From NCBI GenBank assembly GCA_016219645.1, contig JACRLR010000067.1, positions 1 through 64,000 on the forward strand: a DNA stretch of 64,000 nt, given 5' to 3'. Under the pieces are notes generated by a model. That model was given only the letters and a program-made list of their open reading frames with translations, was not told the DNA's origin and made no database searches. Below, in pieces: positions 19,176 to 29,047 of the stretch (the stretch's first letter is position 1; each line of letters opens with the position of its first letter). The translations under genes were made by a program, and so were the position numbers. The stretch is from Nitrospirota bacterium (GTDB lineage Bacteria; Nitrospirota; Nitrospiria; Nitrospirales; Nitrospiraceae).

Positions 19176-19269
19176 GGAGGCGTATCTCAGGACCGACGCA
19201 AGGGAGCGTGGAGGTTACCATGCGGGGGTCAAACTGTCAGAGAGGGAAGATCCATGACCTGCCTGAGTA

Positions 19270-19299
19270 TTGACGTACTTAAACGCGTGGTGATAGGAT
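19270..19299 (+). promoter_or_regulatory. Candidate promoter for ilvB
   Basis: TTGACG (19270-19275) and TAGGAT (19294-19299) lie 18 bases apart in the 268-base region between the glutaredoxin-like gene and ilvB. The -35 match is good and the -10 match fair. It would leave a leader of about 140 bases. I see no T-box or leader peptide in that leader. Confidence 0.4.
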
Positions 19300-19443
19300 G
19301 ACGTCTCTTTCTCCCTGATTTTTCAGAATGTTCTGAATGCATGCGGACGCTGTTTCTGGCCCATGAAGGCCCCAAACAGTATGTTGCAGCACCGTAATTA
19401 CCCTGCCTCGTTGCTACTGGATGGTATGGATGGAGGTTCTGTC

Positions 19444-21219
19444 ATGAAGCTCACGGGTGCTGAGATCCTCATAGAATGCCTCAAACGGGAAGGCGTGAAG
19501 ACGATTTTTGCGCTTCCTGGGGGTGTCGTTCTGAAGATTTTTGACATGCTTCATCAGCAGAAGGATATTGAGGTGGTTCTCACCCGTCATGAACAGGGTG
19601 CAGGCCATATGGCGGAAGGCTATGCCAAGGCGACCGGTAAGGCCGGGGTGTGTCTTGTGACTTCCGGACCCGGTATGACGAATGTCATCACCGCGTTGGC
19701 CGATGCCTACATGGATTCCGTGCCGCTGGTTTGTTTCAGCGGACAAGTGCCTACCAGTCTTATCGGAAACGATGCATTCCAAGAGGCGGACAATGTCGGT
19801 TTGAGCCGTCCCTGCACCAAGTACAACTTTCTTGTGAAAAATGTGGCCGAGTTGGCGACGACGATCAAAGAAGCTTTTTACATTGCGACGACCGGCCGTC
19901 CTGGCCCTGTGCTCGTGGATATTCCGAAAGACGTCTCTATGGATAAGGCTGAATTCATCTATCCGAGTTCCGTCTCCATCCGCAGCTACAATCCGGTGTA
20001 TGAGGGGAATAAGTGGCAGATCAAGCAGGCGGCCGAGGCCATGACGAAGGCGAAGAAGCCGATACTCTACGTTGGCGGGGGCGTCGTCTTCTCGGGCGCG
20101 TCGCAGGAGTTATTGGAGTTGGCTGAACTGACTCATATGCCGGTCGACATGACCTTAATGGGTCTTGGGGCTTTCCCTGGCGAACATCCGCAGTCTTTGG
20201 GCATGTTGGGGATGCACGGGACCTATTGGGCGAATATGGCAATGCACTACTCCGACCTCGTCGTTGCCATCGGTGCGAGATTTGATGATCGTGTTACCGG
20301 AAAAGTCTCTGAGTTCTGCCCGCATGCCAAGGTCATCCACATCGATATCGATCCGACCTCGATCCGGAAGAATGTCAATGTCGATATCCCGATCGTCGGG
20401 GACTGTAAGTCCGTGCTCCGTGAGTTGATTCAGATTCTTCGTGCCACGGTGAATGGTGATCAGAAAGAGCTGCGTCGGGCCTGGTGGAATCAGATTCACG
20501 AATGGCAACTGGCAAATCCTCTGACCTACCAACAAGACACTGATGGGCCGATCAAGCCACAATATATCATCAGGCGGCTCTACGACCTGACAAAGGATCG
20601 GGACCCGATCGTGTCAACGGATGTCGGACAACACCAGATGTGGGCCGCCCAGTACTTTAAATTGGCGAAGCCGAATCGTTGGCTGACCTCGGGGGGACTT
20701 GGGACCATGGGCTTTGGGTTTCCCGCCGCTATGGGAGCTCAGGCTGCCTTTCCAGGTCGTCTGGTTCTCTGCATCGCTGGCGACGGCAGCATCCAGATGA
20801 ATATGCAAGAAATGGCGACGGCAGTCGTGCATAAGCTGCCGGTCAAGATCATTATCCTCAATAACCGATTCCACGGGATGGTCCGGCAATGGCAGGACCT
20901 CTTCTATGAAAGCCGGTATGCGTCGAGTTATCTGGAGACGACGCCGGATTTTGTGAAGCTGGCAGAGGCATACGGAGCAGTCGGGCTCAGGGCCAACAAG
21001 CCGTCGGAGATCGATGCGGTCCTCAAAGAAGCGATTGCGGTGAACAAACCGGTCATTGTCGATGTGCCGACCTATCAGTATGAAAACGTCTATCCGATGA
21101 TTCCTGCTGGCGGCTGCAACCATGAGATGATTTTGGAGGATCCGCCGGCCTTAAAAAATAAGCCGACAAGCGGGAGCCAAGCGGCCCCGAAAGACTCGGA
21201 CACGATCCTCACGGCCTAA
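19444..21219 (+). CDS. ilvB: Acetolactate synthase, large (catalytic) subunit
   Basis: The ATG at 19444 follows GGAGG and gives the family start KLTGAEILIECL; 27 codons of open frame upstream are ignored. The protein is 591 residues. The catalytic Glu is in RHEQGAGHMAEGYA, the FAD-binding middle domain holds GARFDDRVTGK, and the TPP site is GDGSIQMNMQE with NNRFHGMVRQWQ. It joins two pyruvates, or pyruvate and 2-oxobutyrate, in the first step of branched-chain amino-acid synthesis. It leads an ilvB-ilvN-ilvC-psd-pssA series. Confidence 0.96.
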   Translation: MKLTGAEILIECLKREGVKTIFALPGGVVLKIFDMLHQQKDIEVVLTRHEQGAGHMAEGYAKATGKAGVCLVTSGPGMTNVITALADAYMDSVPLVCFSGQVPTSLIGNDAFQEADNVGLSRPCTKYNFLVKNVAELATTIKEAFYIATTGRPGPVLVDIPKDVSMDKAEFIYPSSVSIRSYNPVYEGNKWQIKQAAEAMTKAKKPILYVGGGVVFSGASQELLELAELTHMPVDMTLMGLGAFPGEHPQSLGMLGMHGTYWANMAMHYSDLVVAIGARFDDRVTGKVSEFCPHAKVIHIDIDPTSIRKNVNVDIPIVGDCKSVLRELIQILRATVNGDQKELRRAWWNQIHEWQLANPLTYQQDTDGPIKPQYIIRRLYDLTKDRDPIVSTDVGQHQMWAAQYFKLAKPNRWLTSGGLGTMGFGFPAAMGAQAAFPGRLVLCIAGDGSIQMNMQEMATAVVHKLPVKIIILNNRFHGMVRQWQDLFYESRYASSYLETTPDFVKLAEAYGAVGLRANKPSEIDAVLKEAIAVNKPVIVDVPTYQYENVYPMIPAGGCNHEMILEDPPALKNKPTSGSQAAPKDSDTILTA

Positions 21220-21247
21220 CCGCTGGAGCCAGGAGTCCGTATTGGGT

Positions 21248-21766
21248 ATGGAACACATTATTTCAGTGACGGTGGAAAATAAGTTCGGGTCGTTGTCTCG
21301 CGTCGCCGGCCTGTTCAGCGGTCGAGGATTCAACATCGAAAGCCTCTCAGTGGCGCCGACGCTTGACCCGTCTATGTCGCAGATGACCATTGTCACGTCT
21401 GGGGATGAACGGATCATCGAGCAGATCGTGAAGCAGCTCAATAAACTCATTGATGTCATTAAGGTCGTGGATCTGAACGAGAGCGATTTCGTCTCGCGGG
21501 AGACCGCCCTCATCAAAGTGCATACCCGGCCAGAAGATCGTGCTGAAGCCTTGCGGATTGCCGATATTTTTCGAGCCAACGTCATCGATTCCACGCCGGC
21601 GACATACACCATTGAGGTGACTGGAGATCCACGAAAGATCGAAGCGATCATCAATCTGTTGCAGCCTCTGGGAATCAAAGAGCTCACACGTACCGGGCGG
21701 GTTGCGGTTGCTCGCGAGTTGATTCGATCGACAGGTATGCAAGCGAAAAAGATTGCCCGCGAATAG
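21248..21766 (+). CDS. ilvN: Acetolactate synthase, small (regulatory) subunit
   Basis: This 172-residue protein has an N-terminal ACT domain (ISVTVENKFGSLSRVAGLFS, RGFNIESLSV) and a C-terminal activation domain with ALIKV. It binds valine for feedback inhibition and stimulates IlvB. The ATG at 21248 gives the usual MEHIISV start; a TTG six bases upstream is closer to the AGGAG and is an alternative. It lies 28 bases after ilvB. Confidence 0.95.
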   Translation: MEHIISVTVENKFGSLSRVAGLFSGRGFNIESLSVAPTLDPSMSQMTIVTSGDERIIEQIVKQLNKLIDVIKVVDLNESDFVSRETALIKVHTRPEDRAEALRIADIFRANVIDSTPATYTIEVTGDPRKIEAIINLLQPLGIKELTRTGRVAVARELIRSTGMQAKKIARE

Positions 21767-22849
<1,083 letters not shown>

Positions 22850-22856
22850 GGGTTCT

Positions 22857-23507
22857 GTGGCAGACCGTGCCGTTGGGATCCCGTTTGCTAAAGAAGGAAT
22901 TCCCTTCATAGGGGCCGCTGCCGGCGTTACACTGCTGGCAGGGTGGCTGGGCTGGATTATCGTGGCGATCGGGGCGGCGATCCTGACCCTCTTCGTCTCC
23001 TGGTTCTTTCGCAATCCGTCCCGGGTCATCCCTCAGGGGCCTCGCCTTGTCCTGGCGTCCGGTGACGGGAAAGTGATCGCCATCGAAGAAGAGTTCGAGC
23101 CGCGATTCATTAAGGATCGCAGTATCAGGATCAGTATATTTTTGAATGTGTTCGATGTGCATATTAACCGCGTACCCTGTGAAGGGATCATTGAAGATGT
23201 GCAGTATCAACCAGGTATGTTTCTGGTTGCCAGCAAGCCGGACGCGACGTTGAGAAATGAGCAAAATGCCCTGATGATTCGGACCGCGCAGGGTGCGAAG
23301 GTGTTGTGTGTGCAGGTAGCCGGATTGATTGCCAGACGGATTGTCTGTTGGGCTTCGCCAAGAGATCGGGCGGTGCTTGGTGAACGATTCGGTTTGATTC
23401 GATTTGGATCGCGGATGGATACGTTTCTTCCTATTGGGACGGCTGTTAAGGTTGCCGTTGGCGATCGAGTCAAAGGAGGGGAAACCATCCTGGGGGAATT
23501 GCCATGA
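22857..23507 (+). CDS. psd: Phosphatidylserine decarboxylase proenzyme
   Basis: This 216-residue, short-form enzyme has two N-terminal hydrophobic stretches (residues about 17-46), SWFFRNPSR, VFDVHINRVP with the catalytic His, and RFGSRMD near the C-terminus, where autocleavage before Ser creates the pyruvoyl group. It makes phosphatidylethanolamine at the membrane. The start is GTG, seven bases after ilvC. Its stop overlaps the pssA start in an ATGA. The next gene supplies its substrate. Confidence 0.93.
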   Translation: MADRAVGIPFAKEGIPFIGAAAGVTLLAGWLGWIIVAIGAAILTLFVSWFFRNPSRVIPQGPRLVLASGDGKVIAIEEEFEPRFIKDRSIRISIFLNVFDVHINRVPCEGIIEDVQYQPGMFLVASKPDATLRNEQNALMIRTAQGAKVLCVQVAGLIARRIVCWASPRDRAVLGERFGLIRFGSRMDTFLPIGTAVKVAVGDRVKGGETILGELP

Positions 23508-24310
23508 AAACCACAGGGCTTCGTCAATCGTTCGGGAAAGGTGGGAAACAGCGCAAAGCCGCCATGCACCTGATTCCGAATCTTTTTACGACAGGGAATC
23601 TATTGTGCGGTGTATTTTCGATGTTGTCCGTGTTCAATGCGGACTACATGGTCGCAGCGGTCGCAATTCTGGTGGCGATGGTTTTCGACGTGCTCGATGG
23701 AAAGTCGGCACGGTTGACGAACAGCACCAGCCATTTCGGCTTTGAATATGACTCCTTATCCGACGTGGTGTCTTTCGGGGTTGCTCCAGGTCTTTTGATC
23801 TATTCCTGGGCATTGAGCGGACAGGGTATGTTCGGTATGGCGGTGATGTTCGCCTACGTGGCGATGGGTGCAGTTCGGTTGGCCCGATTTAATTCGTCTG
23901 CGGCCGTCGCAGATGGCAAGTATTTTACCGGGTTGGCAATTCCTGCAGCGGCAGGGGTTGTAGCGTCGTTGGTGATCTTCGACCACTATAGTGTCAGAAT
24001 TGGTACGGAAGTGAAGCCCATCCTCGTCCTGATTATTACACTGACCCTTTCGTTCTTGATGGTAAGCACGATCAAGTATCGGAGCTTCAAAGATATGAAA
24101 TTCCGCGGCGGCCAGCAGATCACCTATCTCGTGTGGGGGATTTTGGCCCTCATGCTCATAGCCGCCTGGCCCCAAGTTATGCTCTTTGTCGTTTTTGCCG
24201 GGTATGCCTTGCTCGGTCCGGCAGAACGGCTCGTCGCACTTCTGTCTAAGGTTGCGGGAAAACGTCCGGTGTCTAAGACCGAGCAATCTGTCAGTGAATC
24301 GAAGTTCTAG
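23504..24310 (+). CDS. pssA: CDP-diacylglycerol-serine O-phosphatidyltransferase
   Basis: This 268-residue integral membrane protein has about eight hydrophobic helices. The CDP-alcohol phosphotransferase signature is present: DVLDGKSAR, then GFEYDSLSD (the DGxxAR...GxxxDxxxD pattern). It makes phosphatidylserine, the substrate of the adjacent Psd. It is translationally coupled to psd by a 4-base overlap. Its stop codon lies directly at the start of the T-box leader of leuA, so readthrough from the ilv-psd-pssA unit into leuA is likely. Confidence 0.94.
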   Translation: MKTTGLRQSFGKGGKQRKAAMHLIPNLFTTGNLLCGVFSMLSVFNADYMVAAVAILVAMVFDVLDGKSARLTNSTSHFGFEYDSLSDVVSFGVAPGLLIYSWALSGQGMFGMAVMFAYVAMGAVRLARFNSSAAVADGKYFTGLAIPAAAGVVASLVIFDHYSVRIGTEVKPILVLIITLTLSFLMVSTIKYRSFKDMKFRGGQQITYLVWGILALMLIAAWPQVMLFVVFAGYALLGPAERLVALLSKVAGKRPVSKTEQSVSESKF

Positions 24311-24312
24311 CG

Positions 24313-24569
24313 GCTTCGACGAGGAGTAGTAAGCGATTCGCACGGTACTGAGAGAGCTGGTGGATGGTGCAAACCAGCCTGTGCGGCGCTGAACTCGCCT
24401 CTGAGCCAGAGTCCGTGAAACCCGAGTAATGGATTCCGCCTCGCCCCCGTGACCGGGCGCAATCGAGGGCTACGGACAGCACACGTTGTTCATAGCTAAA
24501 TCAGGGTGGTACCACGGAGCTTTTCAAGCCTCCGTCCCTGGGCTGAGGGATGGAGGCTTTTGTGTTTTT
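24313..24569 (+). promoter_or_regulatory. T-box leader (leucine-type) with transcription terminator, upstream of leuA
   Basis: Classic T-box landmarks occur in order: the stem I bulge AGTAGTAAG, GAGAGCTGGTGGATGGTGC with AAACCAGC, the specifier-loop segment GAACTCGCCTCTGAG, and the T-box itself AGGGTGGTACCACGG (24503-24517). The codon CTC at 24394-24396 in the specifier position fits leucine. A terminator follows: AAGCCTCCGTCCCT (24526-24539) pairs with AGGGATGGAGGCTT (24546-24559), then a T-rich run to 24569. Uncharged tRNA-Leu would stabilise the antiterminator and allow leuA transcription. No strong separate promoter was found, so it may act as an attenuator inside a longer operon. Confidence 0.93.
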
Positions 24570-24570
24570 G

Positions 24571-24696
24571 CAGACTGCTGAAAACGACCGCGAGCTTCGT
24601 TCTCGGCTTGAAGACATCCTCAACGTACCCCAGAGGGTACGCCTGCGGTGTCTTCTGCACCTGCGGCCTTGCTGGACGATCGTTTTGAGCAGTCTG
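24571..24696. repeat. Hairpin repeat, family A, between the T-box terminator and leuA
   Basis: Outer arms 24571-24590 (CAGACTGCTGAAAACGACCG) and 24677-24696 are complementary at 18 of 20 positions. An inner hairpin CGTACCC/GGGTACG lies at 24624-24641. The right part shares CTGCGGCCTTGCT and TTTTGAGCAG with the element at 62056-62270. It fills almost all of the space between the T-box terminator and the leuA ribosome-binding site, so it will be part of the leuA mRNA leader. Confidence 0.75.
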
Positions 24697-24717
24697 AATT
24701 GAAGAGAGGGTAAAAAT

Positions 24718-26265
24718 ATGACACGCATGATCAGAATTTTCGATACGACGTTGCGGGATGGGGAACAGTCGCCTGGGGCCAGTATGAATGTGGAAGAAAA
24801 GGTCATGGTGGCGAAGCAGTTGGCACGTTTGGGAGTTGATATCATTGAGGCCGGATTTGCGTATAGTTCGCCCGGTGATTTTGCCGCGGTGCAGCGGATC
24901 GCACAGGAGGTCGAAGGCCCAACGATTTGCAGCTTAGCGCGGGCGCGACCGGAGGATATCACTCGAGCCTGGGAGGCATTGAAAGGCGCTCCGAAGGTCC
25001 GCATTCATACGTTTCTCTCGACGTCGGATATCCACTTAAAGCACCAATTCCGGATGACGCGCGACGAGGCAAAGAAACGCGCGGTCGACATGGTGCAACT
25101 GGCGAGGGGATATGTGGACAATGTGGAGTTTTCACCTATGGATGCCAGTCGCTCCGATCCGGCCTATCTCTATGAAGTGATTGAGGCGGTGATTGCAGCA
25201 GGCGCCGGCACGATCAATATTCCCGACACGGTCGGCTACGCAGTGCCGCAAGAATTCGGGAGGCTCATTCGTGACATTCGTGAGCAAGTGCCGAACAGTG
25301 CGAAAGCGGTGATTTCCGTCCATTGCCACAACGATCTTGGGCTTGCCGTAGGTAATAGCTTGGCGGCGGTGTTCGAAGGCGCCGGCCAGGTCGAATGCAC
25401 GATCAATGGAATCGGTGAACGGGCTGGGAACACGGCACTGGAAGAAATTGTCATGGGCCTTCGGACCAGGAAAGATTTCTATCGAGCCGACACGCAGATT
25501 CGCACCGAAGAGATCTCGAAGACCAGCCGATTGGTCAGCAAGATCACCGGCATGGTGGTGCAGCCGAACAAGGCGATTGTGGGGGCGAATGCCTTTGCCC
25601 ATACGTCTGGGATTCACCAGGACGGGCTCCTGAAGGATAAAACCACATATGAAATCATACGGCCTGAGGCAATCGGATTGCTTGAGAGCAAGATGGTCAT
25701 GGGGAAGCTTTCAGGCCGGCACGCATTTCGACAGAGGCTGATAGAGCTCGGATATACACTCTCGGACGAGGAGGTGAATCATGCGTTCGAACGGTTTAAG
25801 AAGCTGGCCGATCAAAAGAAGGAGATCTATGAAGAAGATCTCGAAGTCATCGTTTCTGAAGAGTTAGCCAAAATGGCTGATCGGATCGCGCTGAAATCAT
25901 TTCATGTGGCCAGCGGGACAGATCAGGTGCCGACCGCTACGGTCGAACTTGAGATCGACGGCCGAACGGTCGCGCAGACTGGGACAGGAGATGGGCCGGT
26001 CGATGCGGTCTATCGGACGATTGCTGCCCTGACGGAGACAAAGAGCACGCTCCTCATGTATGCCGTGAAGGCCATCACTGGTGGCACTGACGCCCAGGGC
26101 GAAGTCTCAGTTCGGGTTCAGGAAGACGGCCGCACTGTCTCAGGGCATGGGGCAGATACGGACATCATCATGGCGTCGGCGCGTGCCTATCTCAACGCAT
26201 TGAACAGGCTGTCGTTTCTGGCTGGAAAACAGGCGCAGGGCGAGCAGAGGGTGAACTTGATTTAG
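24718..26265 (+). CDS. leuA: 2-isopropylmalate synthase
   Basis: This 515-residue type 1 enzyme has the catalytic TIM barrel start [16 protein letters not shown], metal ligands in [12 protein letters not shown] and [23 protein letters not shown], and a C-terminal regulatory domain with [12 protein letters not shown], which binds leucine for feedback inhibition. It condenses 2-oxoisovalerate with acetyl-CoA, the first committed step to leucine. A leucine T-box and a hairpin repeat precede it; a GAGAGGG ribosome-binding site lies between the repeat and the ATG. leuC and leuD are not in the window. Confidence 0.97.
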   Translation: MTRMIRIFDTTLRDGEQSPGASMNVEEKVMVAKQLARLGVDIIEAGFAYSSPGDFAAVQRIAQEVEGPTICSLARARPEDITRAWEALKGAPKVRIHTFLSTSDIHLKHQFRMTRDEAKKRAVDMVQLARGYVDNVEFSPMDASRSDPAYLYEVIEAVIAAGAGTINIPDTVGYAVPQEFGRLIRDIREQVPNSAKAVISVHCHNDLGLAVGNSLAAVFEGAGQVECTINGIGERAGNTALEEIVMGLRTRKDFYRADTQIRTEEISKTSRLVSKITGMVVQPNKAIVGANAFAHTSGIHQDGLLKDKTTYEIIRPEAIGLLESKMVMGKLSGRHAFRQRLIELGYTLSDEEVNHAFERFKKLADQKKEIYEEDLEVIVSEELAKMADRIALKSFHVASGTDQVPTATVELEIDGRTVAQTGTGDGPVDAVYRTIAALTETKSTLLMYAVKAITGGTDAQGEVSVRVQEDGRTVSGHGADTDIIMASARAYLNALNRLSFLAGKQAQGEQRVNLI

Positions 26266-26270
26266 GGAAA

Positions 26271-26693
26271 GTGACCACGGTAAGTTCACAGCTCAGGCCC
26301 TCAATAGTGCCGTTGGTTGTGAGGTATGCCGTGGTTCATGTTACCTTGGCAGATCGAAGGGAGTTTCTGGCGGGAGACCATACAGTTCTGCGAGAGCTTC
26401 TGCATCCGGCGAAACAACCGCTTGCGCTTCGATATAGTCTGGCTCATGGGACACTAGCCCCCGGCGGCCGGTCGAAATGGCACAGGCTGAGGTCTTCAGA
26501 GGTCTACTACATTATTGCCGGCCGGGGACGAATGACCGTAGAAGACTCGGTCGTGTTGGTTGAACCAGGCTCCGTTATCTATGTGCCGCCTGGCGGTAAG
26601 CAGTCTCTGGAGAATAGTGGTCCCGCCGCTATCGAGTTTCTCTGCCTGGTCGATCCCGCTTGGAAGCCGGAGGATGAGGAAGTACTTGAGTAG
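26271..26693 (+). CDS. Cupin-domain protein
   Basis: The protein is 140 residues from a GTG. The conserved cupin half-motifs are present: G(X)5H in GGRSKWHRLRSSEVYYIIAG, and PGSVIYVPPGGKQSLEN. Several metal ligands of typical cupins are represented (His, Glu), although the second motif has Gln where His is common. It lies 5 bases after leuA and 41 before leuB, so it is embedded in the leucine genes. The function is unknown; it may be a small sugar- or ligand-binding or isomerase-like protein. Confidence 0.75.
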   Translation: MTTVSSQLRPSIVPLVVRYAVVHVTLADRREFLAGDHTVLRELLHPAKQPLALRYSLAHGTLAPGGRSKWHRLRSSEVYYIIAGRGRMTVEDSVVLVEPGSVIYVPPGGKQSLENSGPAAIEFLCLVDPAWKPEDEEVLE

Positions 26694-26734
26694 AGACTGG
26701 GATGGCCATGTCTGACAAGGATGGAGGGTGATCT

Positions 26735-27808
26735 GTGAAGGCGAAGATTGCCGTATTAGCCGGTGATGGAGTGGGTCGAGAGATCGTCCCTGAAGCTGTG
26801 AAAGTGTTGAAGGCTGTGGCCGAAAAATTCCAGCACGGGTTCGAGTTTCTGTTCGGTCCTGTCGGCGGACAGGCTATCGACACAGTCGGTGTCCCGCTCC
26901 CACAGGAGACGCTGACCTTGGCTAAACAGAGCGATGCCGTTTTGCTTGGTGCAGTCGGCGGCCCTAAATGGGAAGGGCTGGACTATAACTTGCGTCCAGA
27001 ACGCGCGCTGTTGGGATTGCGCGAGCATCTGGGCCTCTACGCGAACTTACGTCCGGCGAAGTTGTATCCGATGTTGGCTGATGCCTCCACGTTGAAACGC
27101 GAGGTGATTGAGGGGATCGACATCCTCGTCATTCGTGAACTGACCGGCGGCATCTATTTCGGGAAGCCCAAAGGAATTGAGAAGCTGGCGAACGGGAGCG
27201 AGCGGGGTATCAATACCGAGGTCTATACCACCGAAGAAATTCAGCGCATTGCGAAAGTCGCGTTTGATGCGGCGAGAAAGCGCCGGAAAAAGGTGATGTC
27301 TGTTGACAAAGCGAACGTGCTGGAGTCCTCAGAACTCTGGCGCCGCGTGGTCATCGAGACGCACAAAAGCTATCCGGATGTGGAGCTGAGCCATATCTAT
27401 GTCGACAATGCGGCAATGCAACTGGTCCGCAATCCTCGGCAGTTCGACGTGATGCTGTGCAATAATATTTTCGGAGATATCCTGAGCGATGAAGCTGCGA
27501 TGCTGACGGGGTCCATCGGCATGTTGCCGTCTGCCAGTATTGGCGCACAGGTTGGGCTCTTCGAGCCGATCCACGGAAGCGCGCCGGACATTGCCGGGAA
27601 GAACATGGCGAATCCCATTGCAACGATTGCTTCGGCGGCCATGATGTTGTCGTACGCGTTTAAGTTGGATAAAGAAGCAGCAGCTGTTGAGCAGGCCATC
27701 GTGAAAACTCTCGATCTCGGCTATCGCACAAAAGATATTCATAGCCCCGGTACTCGTCTTGTCACGACGACAGAAATGAGTGAGGCTATTTTGCGAAACC
27801 TGAACTAG
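26735..27808 (+). CDS. leuB: 3-isopropylmalate dehydrogenase
   Basis: This 357-residue protein has [12 protein letters not shown] at the N-terminus, [21 protein letters not shown], the catalytic Tyr/Lys region [13 protein letters not shown] and [13 protein letters not shown], and the metal-binding [15 protein letters not shown]. The NAD-specific signature [14 protein letters not shown] is present. It oxidatively decarboxylates 3-isopropylmalate. The start is GTG. It lies downstream of leuA and the cupin gene in one direction. Confidence 0.97.
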   Translation: MKAKIAVLAGDGVGREIVPEAVKVLKAVAEKFQHGFEFLFGPVGGQAIDTVGVPLPQETLTLAKQSDAVLLGAVGGPKWEGLDYNLRPERALLGLREHLGLYANLRPAKLYPMLADASTLKREVIEGIDILVIRELTGGIYFGKPKGIEKLANGSERGINTEVYTTEEIQRIAKVAFDAARKRRKKVMSVDKANVLESSELWRRVVIETHKSYPDVELSHIYVDNAAMQLVRNPRQFDVMLCNNIFGDILSDEAAMLTGSIGMLPSASIGAQVGLFEPIHGSAPDIAGKNMANPIATIASAAMMLSYAFKLDKEAAAVEQAIVKTLDLGYRTKDIHSPGTRLVTTTEMSEAILRNLN

Positions 27809-27826
27809 CCAGGATTGTTGAGACGA

Positions 27827-29032
27827 ATGGGCACGGATCTCAAAACAGGATTCATCCAGACCGTTGTCGGTACCGGAGAGCCTGGGTGGTCCGGTGATGG
27901 GGCCTTGGCTCTCGTCGCTTGTCTGAATGAGCCGAAGGGGCTCACCCTCGATGCAGAGGGGAACTTCTTCATCGCTGACTCCGAGAACCACGTTGTTCGG
28001 AGGATCGACAGGAAGACTCGATGTATCAAGACGGTCGCGGGACGCGCACAGGGGGTTGAATCGGGAGCGAAGCACGGCTCGCTTGTTCTGGTGGCTGAGG
28101 GGGAGGATGACGATCCTTTTGCTGACAATGGCAAAGGTCATGATCATGCCTTTACCCAACAGGCCGACTTGAGCGGGACCGTTCGTTATGTTGTGACCGG
28201 TACGGCGCTGGCCAAACGTTTCAGCGGAGATGGCGGGCCTGCTGATCAAGCCCTCTTGAATTTTCCAACCGCGCTCGCGATCGATCGGGCAGGACATCTC
28301 TACATTGCTGATACGCTGAACCATCGGGTGCGACGTGTGGATGCGGTGACAGGGGTGATCACGACAGTCGCAGGCCTGGGGCAACCCCGATGCTCAGGTG
28401 ATGGAGGGTTGGCCGTGGAAGCGGGGTTGAATGAACCGGCTGCCTTGGCAGTGAGCGAGGAGGGCGTCCTCTATATTGCCGACCAAAATAACAACCGGGT
28501 GAGGGAGCTGGATTTAACCACCGGAGTGATCAAAACGGTCGCAGGCACCGGGATAGCTGAGTATAATGGAGATGGTATGGCAGCGACAGAAACCGGTCTA
28601 GCCGGTCCTAGTGGCCTAGACCTTGCGCCAGATGGCACGTTGTATATTGCCGATAGTTTTAACGGAAGGATTCGAGTTATTGATCCCGAGACCGGTCTCA
28701 TACGAACTGTGGCTGGTGACGGCGGTGAGTATCGATACCAGGGGTCGGACGAATCACCCAGTACTAGCCTCTCCCGGCCATCGGGGATTACGTTGGATGA
28801 GGAGGGGAATCTGTACGTCACAGATTCGGACAACCATCTGGTGAGACGATGGGATCGAATCACTGGGCGTATTGAGCGCGTTGCAGGGATTGGTGTGGCG
28901 CGCTACGGAGGCGATGGAGGCGCGGCCCTCGAGGCCGGCTTGAGTTATCCGTTTGGCATCGTGATGGATCGCGCTGGGCATGTGCTCGTGGCCGATACTT
29001 TTAATCATCGCATTCGTGAAATCGTACTCTAG
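27827..29032 (+). CDS. NHL-repeat beta-propeller protein
   Basis: This protein of about 400 residues is built of six to seven repeats of roughly 56 residues. Each has the pattern TVAGTG...SGDGG, a PxG turn, then LYIADTLNHRVRR. This predicts a six-bladed NHL propeller. No signal peptide is seen, so it may be cytoplasmic; an upstream TTG at 27815 would not change this. NHL propellers mediate protein or RNA contacts, and some bacterial ones are enzymes. It sits between leuB and asd (18 and 15 bases), which places it in the amino-acid operon. The role is unknown. Confidence 0.85.
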   Translation: MGTDLKTGFIQTVVGTGEPGWSGDGALALVACLNEPKGLTLDAEGNFFIADSENHVVRRIDRKTRCIKTVAGRAQGVESGAKHGSLVLVAEGEDDDPFADNGKGHDHAFTQQADLSGTVRYVVTGTALAKRFSGDGGPADQALLNFPTALAIDRAGHLYIADTLNHRVRRVDAVTGVITTVAGLGQPRCSGDGGLAVEAGLNEPAALAVSEEGVLYIADQNNNRVRELDLTTGVIKTVAGTGIAEYNGDGMAATETGLAGPSGLDLAPDGTLYIADSFNGRIRVIDPETGLIRTVAGDGGEYRYQGSDESPSTSLSRPSGITLDEEGNLYVTDSDNHLVRRWDRITGRIERVAGIGVARYGGDGGAALEAGLSYPFGIVMDRAGHVLVADTFNHRIREIVL

Positions 29033-29047
29033 GTAGGGTCGAAGCTC

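Noticed and set aside
27329-28384. Long leftward frame (351 codons) antisense to leuB and the NHL gene
   Set aside because: It is antisense to two genes with clear family motifs and shows no domain of its own.
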